A stretch of DNA of 64,000 nucleotides, taken from contig NZ_BAAARY010000008.1 of assembly GCF_039532605.1 (NCBI RefSeq), positions 1 to 64,000 of the forward strand, written 5' to 3'. The stretch's first letter is position 1. Every line of letters begins with the position of its first letter. The notes under the pieces are model-generated. The model did not search any database. It was given only the letters and a program-made list of their open reading frames with translations, and had not been told where the DNA came from. Positions 26,213 to 36,200 of this stretch are shown here, piece after piece. The stretch comes from Pilimelia columellifera. GTDB lineage: Bacteria; Actinomycetota; Actinomycetes; Mycobacteriales; Micromonosporaceae. Both the position numbers and the translations under genes were made by a program.

Positions 26213-26401
26213 GAGACCTCCGTCGAGTCAGGAACGAACCAGGGGTGCGCCGGCGGGTTGTGCCCGCTGGCGATGTGGTTGAGCCTGCCGTCTGCAGGGC
26301 GCCGCAGACACCGAGCGGTGTCCTACTCTTGTCCTAGTTTCGGAAGCGACCACCATCTTCGCGGGGTCGCCGCTGACCCTTGAATTGGAGGTGCCGCCCC
26401 C
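26213..26401. promoter_or_regulatory. Divergent control region with direct repeats
   Basis: 189 bases between the divergent ferritin-repeat operon and the XRE-STAND gene. TGTCCTA occurs at 26319-26325 and again at 26330-26336, 11 bases apart, so on the same helical face. This could be an operator for the XRE domain encoded next door. The plus gene has GGAGGT about nine bases before its GTG, and the minus gene has GGAGGT three bases before its ATG. Confidence 0.55.
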
Positions 26402-29400
26402 GTGACCGCCGTGGTGAAGTGGTCGGGGCTGGAGGCGCGGCTACTTCGCCAGGCCAGGCGGATGAGTGTCCGCGAGTTCGCCAGCCACCTGGGCGTCAAC
26501 GACGCGGCCGTGTCGAACTGGGAACGCCGCGGCGTGCAGGCCCGGCTCCGGTACCAGACCCAGCAGATCCTCGATGTCGACCTCAGCCGGGCAGCCAAGG
26601 AGATTCAGGCCCGCTTCGGCGCCGCTCTCGAGGCCGCCAGCCAGCCAGCCGCTAAAGCAGGATCATCGGACACCGGCGGAACCGAGGATGGCGACCTAGG
26701 TGAACGCTCCAGCAGCCGCTCCCACCAGCTGCTGGAGATCATGACCAGCGCTGAACCCGCAGCGCACTACCTGTCCCCCAAACTGGCAGAGACCCACCTC
26801 GAAGAGTTCATGCGGTCCCGCGCCCGGGTCCTGCTGCTACAAGGTCCTGCCGGCGTTGGCAAGAGCGCGCTGGCGCGGCACACCGTCAGATACCTCACTG
26901 GCGCTGACGTGCAGCTACACGCTGCCGATGGCTGGTATGCCCGCCAGGTGGCATTGGCGGCCGAAATACTCCGGTACGCCTCATGCGGAGCCGGACCCGA
27001 TCCGCTGCTGACCCTGGAGGCCAGCTGCCGGAACCTTCACCGACCCCTGCTCGTCGTCATCGACGCGATTGCCGACCACACCGAACTGCACCACATCGCC
27101 GGTGAGATCGACCGCATCCTGCGCCAGGTACTCACCCACCAACTGCGGTTCCTGCTCTTGGTCCGCACCCCGCCAGAAGTCGACCTCTCAGCTCACCCAG
27201 TGCTCATGGCATCCAGCTACACCACCGCCGACGGCGCCGTAGCGCAACCAGCCCTGGACCGATGGAGCGTCGCCGAAGCCGCCGCCGCATGGCAAGCCCA
27301 CCACGTCGAAGGCATGCCCACATTCAGGGAACTTCCTCACCACGTCCAGCAGCTCGCCCGCCTCCCGCTGTATTCACGACTGATGACAACCCTTGGCGCC
27401 ACCGGACAGGCACAGCCGGTCAACCCCGCCACGCTCATAGGCGCCTGCGTTGACGCTGTCCTGCGAAACGAAGGGGTGGATCCCCCGGCGGCTATCGACG
27501 ACATGATCGCCCTGGCCGCGCGTCAACTTCCTGACCTGCAGCCGAGCGCTGGCAGCAAAAACCGCCGTCAGGACACGACCGCGCAAATCGCCGCGTGGCC
27601 ACCGCTAACACGCCAAGACAACGACGGCGAGCTGATCTTCAGCCATGACGTGATGCGCGAGTACTTCCTTGCGTTCGGTCTTGTTCGGCATCTCGCCACC
27701 GACAACCGCCCTGCCACGGTCACCTCGGCCCTGAACCACCTCGCCGAACAAGCCACGACCTCAGCGACCGCCCGCAATGTGCTGACCCTCGTGACGCATC
27801 TGCTCGACGCCACCGATCGCGGGCTACTGACCAACGCCATTGGTGCCGCAACAATTTCCGCCACGACCACTCTCCCATTGATCCTGGACGCTAGCGACGA
27901 CCGCAGCACCGGATTCGTAACCCCAGATGTCCTACGCAGGATTGCCCAGCGCTGCGCCCTAGAGGCGGGGACACTTGACCTCGCCAAAGCGGTCATCGCC
28001 CACAACGGCGTCGTCCCGGCGCTCGGCGCGGAATTCCAGCGGTGGCTGCTGGCCATACTGCGCAGCCATCACACCCGAATCTGGGCCGACCTCATCACCC
28101 TCGTCGAGCACCACCTCGACGCCGCAGACATCGACGCGCTCGCCGCCGCCGCGGACCTCGACGACCCCGACCAAGCCAGCTTCTTCGCCCGCTTCTACTA
28201 CCTCTTCACGGCCGAGCAGACCAGTGACCTGCTGACCAGCATCACCGAGCATTCAGACTGGCGTGTACGGGCAGCACTCGTCGACGGTCTCCAAGACCCG
28301 CGCGCACCCCGCACTGACCTTCACCGCGATCTGACAGAGCGCCTGGTCCGCGACCTGGACTACAAGGTCCGCGCCGCCGTCACCGCCGTCGTACCTACTA
28401 CTGGCGACGTGACCATGATCCGTCAGCTCCTTAGTGACGAGAACTGGCACGTCAGGAACTGCCTGCTCCACGCCATCCTCGACACGACGGCGCCGCTACC
28501 CGCCGGACATGTGCTCGAACTCGTCGCCGACGTCCTCGACTCCGATAGTTCTTGGACGCAGGCCCCGAGCCACGTCGCCGCTACAGCGCACCGGCTCGCC
28601 CTGCTGCACGGATGGCAGACCACCGTCCTCCCCGATGGGCCGGCACGCACGGCCCTGTTCCGGCTGCTGCGTGAATCGCGTACCGGCGCGGTCCAGCTGC
28701 CTCGACCCACCGGCGACCGGATCGTTCAACTCGTCGCCGAGTCCACCGATCCGATCCTGCGGCGCGAAGCGGCAGCCATCCACGACGCCAGCGATGCCGC
28801 TGGGCCGCTGGGAGCAGAGTTGGGCTCCCGCAGTCAGGAATATCGCCGATTCCGAGGACAGCGCCTAATCCAGCTCGCCCTCGACACACCCGACCTCGAA
28901 CGGGCAGTTGCCCTCACCCGAGCGGCAGCGCAAGCCGGACTGGACTTGGTAGAGGTTGGCGATCCGCTCATCAAGAGCGCAGGAGCCGCAGCGATAGCCG
29001 CGATCAAGCAAGCGAGTGGCGACGCGATCGTGGTCGCCGAGATGATGTCCGCCGACTGGGGGCGCGACCAAGTCGTCATCGCAGCCGAAGCCGGCGCTGA
29101 CGTCGTTCTACTCATCGGACCCGCCAGCACCGCCAGCGTCTCCGCAGCTGTCGCAGCCGGACACCGCCTCGGACTACCTGTTGTCCTCGATGTGCCGTCC
29201 CACGCCCGCCACCCGTGGATACGCGACATGGAACGCGCTGGAGTCGATGGCCTCACGATCACCACCAATATCGACCTCGGTGTGGCCGGACGGGACCCAA
29301 TGACAGCAGCGACGACACTGCGTCGATGGACCCGCCTGCCCGTGTCGGTATCCGGCGGGTTTAGCCCGACGGACCACAACATTCTGCGCAGCCCAGAATG

Positions 29401-29506
29401 GGACATCCTCATCGTCGGACGAAGTATCGCCGACGCGGTCGACCCCCTAACCGCGGCGTCCCGGTTCGCAGCCCACGTCAACGCCTACCGACCGGAATCA
29501 CTATGA
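26402..29506 (+). CDS. XRE-STAND NTPase-HEAT protein with degenerate HPS-like barrel
   Basis: 1034 residues, GTG start behind GGAGGT. Order: XRE-type helix-turn-helix (about 8-60, MSVREFASHLGVNDAAVSNWERRG); P-loop NTPase with QGPAGVGKSALAR near 150 and LLVVIDAIADH near 220 (STAND/NACHT class); winged-helix and helical arm; HEAT-like repeats about 610-700 (WRVRAALVDGL, YKVRAAVTAVV, WHVRNCLLHAI); and from about 815 a complete TIM barrel like 3-hexulose-6-phosphate synthase/OMP decarboxylase (LALDTPDLERAVALTRAA, LVEVGDPLIKSAG, VSVSGGF). The catalytic D-x-K-x-x-D is EMMSAD here, so the Asp and Lys are lost and the barrel is probably a ligand sensor. Divergent position suggests it regulates the biosynthetic operon. 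Confidence 0.8.
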   Translation: MTAVVKWSGLEARLLRQARRMSVREFASHLGVNDAAVSNWERRGVQARLRYQTQQILDVDLSRAAKEIQARFGAALEAASQPAAKAGSSDTGGTEDGDLGERSSSRSHQLLEIMTSAEPAAHYLSPKLAETHLEEFMRSRARVLLLQGPAGVGKSALARHTVRYLTGADVQLHAADGWYARQVALAAEILRYASCGAGPDPLLTLEASCRNLHRPLLVVIDAIADHTELHHIAGEIDRILRQVLTHQLRFLLLVRTPPEVDLSAHPVLMASSYTTADGAVAQPALDRWSVAEAAAAWQAHHVEGMPTFRELPHHVQQLARLPLYSRLMTTLGATGQAQPVNPATLIGACVDAVLRNEGVDPPAAIDDMIALAARQLPDLQPSAGSKNRRQDTTAQIAAWPPLTRQDNDGELIFSHDVMREYFLAFGLVRHLATDNRPATVTSALNHLAEQATTSATARNVLTLVTHLLDATDRGLLTNAIGAATISATTTLPLILDASDDRSTGFVTPDVLRRIAQRCALEAGTLDLAKAVIAHNGVVPALGAEFQRWLLAILRSHHTRIWADLITLVEHHLDAADIDALAAAADLDDPDQASFFARFYYLFTAEQTSDLLTSITEHSDWRVRAALVDGLQDPRAPRTDLHRDLTERLVRDLDYKVRAAVTAVVPTTGDVTMIRQLLSDENWHVRNCLLHAILDTTAPLPAGHVLELVADVLDSDSSWTQAPSHVAATAHRLALLHGWQTTVLPDGPARTALFRLLRESRTGAVQLPRPTGDRIVQLVAESTDPILRREAAAIHDASDAAGPLGAELGSRSQEYRRFRGQRLIQLALDTPDLERAVALTRAAAQAGLDLVEVGDPLIKSAGAAAIAAIKQASGDAIVVAEMMSADWGRDQVVIAAEAGADVVLLIGPASTASVSAAVAAGHRLGLPVVLDVPSHARHPWIRDMERAGVDGLTITTNIDLGVAGRDPMTAATTLRRWTRLPVSVSGGFSPTDHNILRSPEWDILIVGRSIADAVDPLTAASRFAAHVNAYRPESL

Positions 29507-30009
29507 CCATCCGGCCCATCGCCCAGGATGACATCAACGATGTCCTCGCCCTGATGGCGCTCGGTGAACCGTACGTCAAACCACGCACCGAATCCGACTA
29601 CTGGCTCTACGCCAAACTCTTCTCAACAACCTGCCCGCTGGACGTCCGAGACGGCCAGCTCGCCGGCTCAATCATCGCGTTCCGAAGCCAGGACAACCCA
29701 CATGAGATCTACATCCAGGACGTGATGGTCCACCCCGCCTTCCGGCGCCAAGGCGTCGCCACCGCACTCTTGAAAGAAATCACGGAACAAGCCGAAGAGT
29801 GGAACTGCCGACGCATTTTCCTCACGTCTGAACCGGGCAACGTCGTCGCACACAATACCTGGCTTGCCCGGGGATTCGAGAACGTCCTGGGGGACATGAC
29901 GGAGGGCGGCGTCCAACTTCAATCGAACTACAAAGGCAAGGGAAAGCATCGCGCCGTCTACGAGTACCGTCTACAAGCTGGTTGCGGAACAACTCCCAGT
30001 CAACAGTAG
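29503..30009 (+). CDS. GNAT acetyltransferase coupled to the STAND gene
   Basis: 168 residues, ATG overlapping the STAND stop (ATGA). GNAT signature: IYIQDVMVHPAFRRQGVATALLKEITEQAEEW (acetyl-CoA pyrophosphate loop R-R-Q-G-V-A near 84-89) and a late FENVLGDMTEGGVQL strand. It transfers an acetyl group from acetyl-CoA to an unknown amine. Translational coupling implies a stoichiometric or functional link with the STAND protein. Alternatives are self-resistance or tailoring for the neighbouring pathway. Confidence 0.8.
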   Translation: MTIRPIAQDDINDVLALMALGEPYVKPRTESDYWLYAKLFSTTCPLDVRDGQLAGSIIAFRSQDNPHEIYIQDVMVHPAFRRQGVATALLKEITEQAEEWNCRRIFLTSEPGNVVAHNTWLARGFENVLGDMTEGGVQLQSNYKGKGKHRAVYEYRLQAGCGTTPSQQ

Positions 30010-30050
30010 ACTGAGATGCCTCGACGAGCCGCGAGAGGGTGTGAATTGGA

Positions 30051-30581
30051 GTGCATTCGGTACGACTTCGCCCTATCGCCGAGGGCGATCTGACAGCGTT
30101 CGAAACCGCGTTCCAACGTCCTGACGGGGCCGGAGTCCACCAATGGTTCGGCTACTGGACGGCCCACCGCTTCCGTGACAACCTCCAGAAACGCGGACTC
30201 CTGGCAGGCCCCGAGAACATGCTCGCCATCGAAGTAGATGGTGACTTGGTCGGGCGAGTCGACTGGATGGAACGCTACTGGGGTCCCGCTGACACATCCC
30301 AATGCTGGGAAATTGCCGTCGGCGTCCTGCCAGAGCACAGAGGCAAAGGGATCGGCGCGCAAGCGCAGCAGCAGCTCCTCGACTACATCTTTGCCCACAC
30401 CAGAGCCGAACGCATCCAGGCAACTGCTCACCCAGACAACAAGCCTGAGATCCGTTGCCTAGAGAAAGCTGGAATGAGCCTCGAAGGCCGGATCAGGCGG
30501 GCTCAATGGCGCGACGGCCGATGGCACGATCAGCTTCTATTCTCCATCCTCCGTCAGGAACACGAAACGAATCGCAGGTAG
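30051..30581 (+). CDS. RimJ/RimL-like GNAT acetyltransferase
   Basis: 176 residues, GTG start set by an in-frame stop just before it. Begins VRLRPIAEGDLTAFETAF; motif A is WEIAVGVLPEHRGKGIGAQAQQQLLDYIF, with the acetyl-CoA loop HRGKGIG near residue 100. It ends with AGMSLEGRIRRAQWRDGRWHDQLLFSIL, typical of RimJ/RimL-type enzymes that acetylate protein N-termini, antibiotics or small amines. It lies 41 bases after the first GNAT on the same strand, so it probably completes a three-gene operon with the STAND protein. Confidence 0.82.
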   Translation: MHSVRLRPIAEGDLTAFETAFQRPDGAGVHQWFGYWTAHRFRDNLQKRGLLAGPENMLAIEVDGDLVGRVDWMERYWGPADTSQCWEIAVGVLPEHRGKGIGAQAQQQLLDYIFAHTRAERIQATAHPDNKPEIRCLEKAGMSLEGRIRRAQWRDGRWHDQLLFSILRQEHETNRR

Positions 30582-30601
30582 CCCGGACGGGACGTTCCGG
30601 G
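30582..30601. terminator. Inverted repeat between convergent operons
   Basis: CCCGGA/TCCGGG six-base stem with an eight-base loop, in the 40-base gap between the GNAT gene (plus) and drmC (minus). It could end both transcripts. It has no T-run, so it is a weak call. Confidence 0.35.
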
Positions 30602-30621
30602 TCGGTAGGGCATTGACACCC

Positions 30622-31374
30622 TCAGATACGCAACAGGACGCCGTCGCGGCGGAGGGCGCGTAGGTGTTCGGCAGCACGGCGGGGGGTTGGTCCGCCGTGG
30701 ATGAGGATTCCGGCTTCGATGTTGCGGTCGAGGCCGGAGGTGGTGAGGTTGGCGCTCGTCACCAGGAGCGTCTGCTCATCTGCGATCACGGTCTTGGCGT
30801 GCATCTTCGCGCCGTCGGGCCGCTGGGCGACATCCCAGCTCCACAGCTGTACGCCAGGTAGGTCGGCGAATGCTTGGGCTGGCTGGTCGCCTTGGATAGC
30901 GCTACCGGCGCCGCTGAGCGTCTCGACCACGACCCAGACATCGACGCCTCGGGCGACGGCAGCGGTGAGCGCGTCTCGCAAGGCAGGGTACGGGCGGGCT
31001 GAGTAGGTGGTGACGATCAGCTCGGTTCGGGCCTGGTTGACCACGCCGACCAGCACCTGGGCGGTGGCCCGTACCGGTACGTCGAAGGTGGACGGGCCGG
31101 TCCAGACGACCTCGGTGCGGGTGTGGCTGGTGCGTTCGCGGTAACCGGCGGCGAATCCGGCGGCGTACGCCGCGGCGGTGTCGGCATTAAGGTCGCCGGC
31201 GGTGACGGCCTGCTCGATGGCCGCAGCCGCAGCCCGACCGGCGGGGTCGGTCAGGAGCTGCGGTGCGCCAACCCTCGACGAGGCGGCGTGGATGGCCTCG
31301 GCGAGGTCGGCGACAGCGTCCGGGCCGAGGGAGTGCGCCAGCGTAGCCAACTGCGCGGTCAGGTCTGGATTCAC
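30622..31374 (-). CDS. drmC: DISARM protein DrmC (phospholipase D-like)
   Basis: 250 residues from the GTG that overlaps the drmB stop (GTGA). The N-terminal half is helical. The C-terminal half has the PLD-type HKD motif in KMHAKTVIADEQTLLVTSANLT (about residues 194-215), with a strand RTELIVTTYSARPYP before it. DrmC is the PLD-family member of the DISARM core triplet. In the published Bacillus system it was reported dispensable against some phages. Only one HKD is present, as is usual for the family. It is the last gene of the operon. Confidence 0.9.
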   Translation of the reverse strand: MNPDLTAQLATLAHSLGPDAVADLAEAIHAASSRVGAPQLLTDPAGRAAAAAIEQAVTAGDLNADTAAAYAAGFAAGYRERTSHTRTEVVWTGPSTFDVPVRATAQVLVGVVNQARTELIVTTYSARPYPALRDALTAAVARGVDVWVVVETLSGAGSAIQGDQPAQAFADLPGVQLWSWDVAQRPDGAKMHAKTVIADEQTLLVTSANLTTSGLDRNIEAGILIHGGPTPRRAAEHLRALRRDGVLLRI

Positions 31375-33266
31375 AGGTCGGGTGCCAGGGCAAGTTTCGG
31401 GTCGTCGATGGCGACGACGAAGCGGCGGTCGAGGTAGCGGTTGCCGCGTTCGCAGGTGGTTTCGGAGACAAAGAGACAGACGTGGCAGGCCGCACCGTGC
31501 AGGAAGTCGGCCGGGGCCTGAGGTAGGCGTTCGCCGCACAGCGGGTCGGATGAGCAGCGGGTTGCATCGGTGAGGGCGCGATCCAGGAGTTGGCGCAGTG
31601 CGGCCGGTTCGGCGAGAGAGACGAGGCCGCCGAGGGTGCCTTCGGCGTCGGGGACGGCGGTGTAGATGAGGATGCCGGCGCGGGGGTCGTCACCGCTAGC
31701 GGAGTAGATGCGTTCGGACAGGCTGGCGGAGCTGTATCCGCACTCCAGGGCGATGGTGCGGATCAGCAGATGGGACAGGGTGTGGAGGGCGATATAGCGG
31801 GCACCGGGCCAGGCATACAGCGGGTCGAAGTCGGCGGTGATCCGGTCGGAGTACCGGTTGTGGCGGAACCGCTGGTAAGCGTCGCGGTGGGCGTGCAGGG
31901 CGGCGCTGTCGGTCACCCTGTTCCCCCAATCGCTGATCAGGTCTTCGTCGATGCGCAGGAAGATCCCTTCACCGCGCACCTCGCTGGCGGGCACCCAGGT
32001 CGGGTTGCCGCGGCCGAGGCTGACCCGGGTGACCAGACCGGGGTCGTCGGGGTCGGGCGCGTCGAGGCGGGTGAAACCGGCGAGCGCCCGCACCTCACGC
32101 AGCCGCTCGACCTGGAGCACGTCGGAGAAGAGCCGACTGGGCAGGTCGAGCAGGCCGGCTGGGTCGCGTCGTACGGTGAAGTCCAGGGTCGCCTCGGGCA
32201 GCTGAGGCGCGGTGAAGATCTGCCATTCGGGGGTGAGTAGGTCCGGGTAGCCGACCGGCTGGTCGGTGTCGGTGTCGGCGGCGGCCCGGCGGCGCTCGAT
32301 CGCAGCGTAGATGTCAGCGTCGGTGAAGTCCCGCAGCGGCGCGAACACCCCGTTCATTGCCGGCATGGCCCGCATGGTCGTCAGCATCGCCGCGCTGGGG
32401 ATGTCGACGAGGTTGTGCCACTGGCGTTCCACTTCCTCGTCAAGGCGGTCGGCGGCGGGTTTGGGCACGGCCAGGGCTGACAGGGTCTGCGGGAACCACT
32501 GGTTGGAGGCTCCGGCGACCAGGAGGCGGGCCTGCTGGTCGCATCGGCCGAATGTCTTCAGGTGTGGGTGGCGGCCCCGGCAGGCGGGCAGGTTCTCCGG
32601 CCCGCGTAAGCCCATCGCGTCGCTGATATTGCGCTTGGCGGTGCCGCAGCTGTGGCACTCCAGCTGCACGTTGGCGCCGAGGTTGCCGCCGAAGTCACGC
32701 ATGATCAGGCGGGGTTTCGGTGCGGCGGTGCAGGCGCCGCCACGGTGGACGAACTCGGGATACGGAAAGTCGTCGAGGTGCCCATTGGTGCAGGCCAGTA
32801 GGAACCGGGCCGGTACTGCCAGTGGTTTGCTGCGCTTGCTGGGACAGCGGTTGTGGAAGAAGAGCGCCTGGTCAGGCCGGCGAGGTTTGTCGTTGACGAA
32901 GGTCCACACGCTGGGGTGGTAGGCGCCGAGTTCGTTGCATGCGGTGCAGCGCAGCCACTGCGGGAACGGGGTGACGGGCACGCCGACGCGGGCAGCTTCC
33001 CCGCTGGGGTTGTCGTCGATGCCGGGTATCCACGGCGCCGGCCGCAGCTCGACGACGCCCCGGTCGCGCAGCAGCGTCTGGATGGCTTGGAGCAGCCGCG
33101 GCTCGGTCAGCGGGGTGTACGCCTGGGTGTACCGCCAGTCGTCGATGCCGTTGACGAGGACGGAGAAGTTCGGCAGGTCGACCAGGGCGCCGATACCGCC
33201 GGTGAACATCAGGTGGCTGGGGCGTACGGTGCCGACCCGCCGGCGGTGTTGAGGGGCGTTGTTCAC
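31371..33266 (-). CDS. drmB: DISARM protein DrmB (DUF1998)
   Basis: 631 residues, GTG overlapping the drmA stop. It starts NNAPQHRRRVGTVRPSHLMFTGGIGALVDLP, the usual DrmB N-terminus. It has several Cys pairs (CTACNELGAYHPS; CHSCGTAKRNISD) and a DUF1998 C-terminal domain with YIALHTLSHLLIRTIALECGYSSASLSERIY. It ends with a Cys cluster (SSDPLCG, ACHVC, TCERG). In DISARM, DrmB pairs with the DrmA helicase to form the DNA-binding effector core. Length and all landmarks are intact. Confidence 0.93.
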   Translation of the reverse strand: MNNAPQHRRRVGTVRPSHLMFTGGIGALVDLPNFSVLVNGIDDWRYTQAYTPLTEPRLLQAIQTLLRDRGVVELRPAPWIPGIDDNPSGEAARVGVPVTPFPQWLRCTACNELGAYHPSVWTFVNDKPRRPDQALFFHNRCPSKRSKPLAVPARFLLACTNGHLDDFPYPEFVHRGGACTAAPKPRLIMRDFGGNLGANVQLECHSCGTAKRNISDAMGLRGPENLPACRGRHPHLKTFGRCDQQARLLVAGASNQWFPQTLSALAVPKPAADRLDEEVERQWHNLVDIPSAAMLTTMRAMPAMNGVFAPLRDFTDADIYAAIERRRAAADTDTDQPVGYPDLLTPEWQIFTAPQLPEATLDFTVRRDPAGLLDLPSRLFSDVLQVERLREVRALAGFTRLDAPDPDDPGLVTRVSLGRGNPTWVPASEVRGEGIFLRIDEDLISDWGNRVTDSAALHAHRDAYQRFRHNRYSDRITADFDPLYAWPGARYIALHTLSHLLIRTIALECGYSSASLSERIYSASGDDPRAGILIYTAVPDAEGTLGGLVSLAEPAALRQLLDRALTDATRCSSDPLCGERLPQAPADFLHGAACHVCLFVSETTCERGNRYLDRRFVVAIDDPKLALAPDL

Positions 33267-36200
33267 GGTCGGGCTGCCCTTCCGGTCGGGACGGCGCCGA
33301 GTTCGTCGCCGCTGCCGTCGTCGGTGTCGGCGGGCTGCGCTGCGGCCTGGAACTGCCAGGGCGGTGCGCCGACGGGCCGGTCGACCAGGTCCCCGCCGGA
33401 GACGAGCAGGTTGACCTCGGTCTCGGTCTCGCGCATGGACCGGGCGACGGTGAGGTCACCCCACGGACCCTGCCCGGCCAGGTCGAGTAAGCCGACGTAG
33501 GTTTGCTCTGGATCGCGCCGCAGCTCGTAACCAAGCGGGTACTCGCCGCCCTGCCGCTGCGTCCAGGCGTCGCGGAGTCGGCCTAGGCGCTCGGCGAGGT
33601 ACTCGCGGGCGGGTGGCCCGCCGGCGCGTTCGGCCCGGTCGAGCAGCCGGCCGGTGATCTGCGCGGCCAGCTCACCGTCGAGGTCGACCCGACCGGCGCC
33701 GGGGTTAGCGGTCAGGTCGTCGGCGGCGTGCCGGAGCGCGGTCACCACCGTCGCAGCGGTGCCCCGGTCGAGGCTGCGGCGGGCATACGGGGTGACCGAC
33801 AGCGCCTCCACCTGCCGGTAGAAGGTGGCGTGGTAATGGGCGAAGTCTTCGTAGTGGGCCAGGTCGCGGGGCCGGGACCAGTTGTAGAGGGTGACGACCA
33901 GGCCGGGGCGATTGGCGTCCCGCCCGACCCGCGATGACGCCTGGATGTACTCGGCGGTGTTCTTCGGCTGGCCGGTGACGACCATCAGCCCGAACCTGGA
34001 CACGTCCACCCCGACCTGCAGCATCGAGGTGGCTAGCACCACGTCGACCGGGAAACCACCGGCGCGGGCGGGTAACACAGGCTCACGCTTGTCGTGCTGG
34101 GCGGCGCGCATCTCGTCGACGACCGCCGCCCACCGGGTAGTGGTGTCGGTGCGCGGATCGAAGCCGTACTCCAACTGTTTGAGCACATCGGCGATGTCGC
34201 CGCTGGAGATCCGGGACGTCAGCTCCTGAATGTTGAGCAGGCCACGGTTGCGGGCGATCCGGTTGGCGATACCGCGCCGGACCCCGTTGCGGCGGACCCG
34301 GTTGGCCACGTCGTCGTCGAGGTAGCGGCGCATACCGGCCAGTTCCCGGGTGGCGTTGAAGTAGCCGACCAGGGTCAGGTACGGGTCCGCCTTCTCGCCG
34401 TACTGGTCGAAGAGGGTCTGGCCGGCGATGAGCAGGATCTCCGCCAGCCTGATCTCCGTCGACTTCAACCGGGTGCCGTGCGCGCACAGGCCCAGGTAGC
34501 GGCGGCCCGGGTTCTCCGTCGACAGTGGCACCTGCCGGGAGAAGAACGTGTCGGCGACGTCGAGTACCGGCGGCGGGAACACCGCTAATCGGCGCCCGTA
34601 CAGCGCCCGGACCTGCGCGTCCGCGCGTTTGGTGGTGGCGGTGGAGGCGACGATGACCGGCCCGGCGGCAGCCGACGCACCCGGCGGCTCCCAGCGACAC
34701 AGCTCCGCCACGGCCCCCTCGAACAGGCCCACCGTCGTGCCGAGCGCGCCGGAGATTAGGTGCAGCTCGTCCTGGATGATCAGATCGGGTGGGCGCAGCC
34801 GGTTCACCGGCTGACTCCTGACCGCTGCTAACCGGCCGTCGCTGCTGACGTTGTGCTTGTCCCGGCAGTCGGTGCGCCGGTCCAGATCGGGGTGCCGGTA
34901 GCCGTGCCGCGGGCACCACTGCCGCACCCGGCCAAACAGGTTACCGGCGAACCCGAACCACGGCAGCTGCGCGAGCTTGTCCACTGTGGCAATCACCAGG
35001 CTCGGCGGATACCGGTACAGCTCCTCGTCCACAGTCAAGATCGGCAGCCCGTCCGGGTTGATCCGCCGGGAGAACTCGCACGCCGCCGACCCTTCCCCAC
35101 GCGGGCAGTACAGCCGGACCCGCCGCTGCTGTTTGGAGTGGTCCAGGTCCCGCTCGCCGCGCAGCTTCTCCCCACACCACGGGCAGGCCAGCGTTTGGAG
35201 GACGTTGACCCGCCGGCCGCTGCCGCTGACCCGCGCTTCGTCGATCTGTTCGGCTGCGTCGGGGTACCAGTTCGGCGCGACCGAAGCGCCCACCCACAGG
35301 CCAATCCGGAACGGCTTGTCACCGAACCGGCCGTCGACGGCCCGCTGGCGCAGCACCTCCGCCGCGCAGACCAGCGCCGCCGCCCGTTGGAACTGCTGCG
35401 CGGTGAGCAGCCGCAGCGTGTACCGCATCAGCACGCCCACCCCGTCACCGCCGTCGCGGGCATCACCCCCGGCTCCGATGACGCCATGCAGCCGCCGGAT
35501 CGCGAACGTGTACGCCGTCAACCCCAGGTACGCCTCAGTCTTACCGCCACCGGTGGGGAAGAACAGCAGGTCCACCAGGCTGCCACCGGAGTCGGCCCGC
35601 CGCTGCGGATGCGCCGGGTCGGTCAACGCCGGCAGGTTCAACAACACGAACGCCAACTGGAACGGCCGCCACGACGCCGCACTCGCCCCCCGCTCCTCGA
35701 TCTGGTGCGCGGCCTCGGCAAAGCCGAGTCCCGAGATCTCCCGCAGCGCGGCCAGGGCGGTACGGCGCCGCTGCAACGCCATCGCCGCATTGGCGAACCG
35801 GAACGCATCCAACGCCTGCGGATCATCAACCAGCAGCGCGACCCCGGCGGCGACCCGCTCGGCGACCACCCGGGCCCGACCGATCGCCGCCTGCGCCACC
35901 TCCCGCAGGTCTGGGGGCAGGCCGGCGACCTGCGCGGCCCGCTCATCCAGCCAGGCGGTGTACCCGGCCGCCAGGGGCGTCAACGCCGCCGCCAGCCCGG
36001 TCGGGTCCAGCTCCGCCAACCGGTCCATCGACAGCTCCACACCGGCCAGATGCGCGGACTCATCCGGCGGCGGCGCGACCGTCGCCGGCACGTCGAACGT
36101 CGGCATCCACCTCGTCACCAGCCGCCACGCCCGCCGCGCCCCCGGCCGGGCATCGGCGTGGACGGCGACGTTACGGCCGTCGGCGTACTTGAGCAGATCC

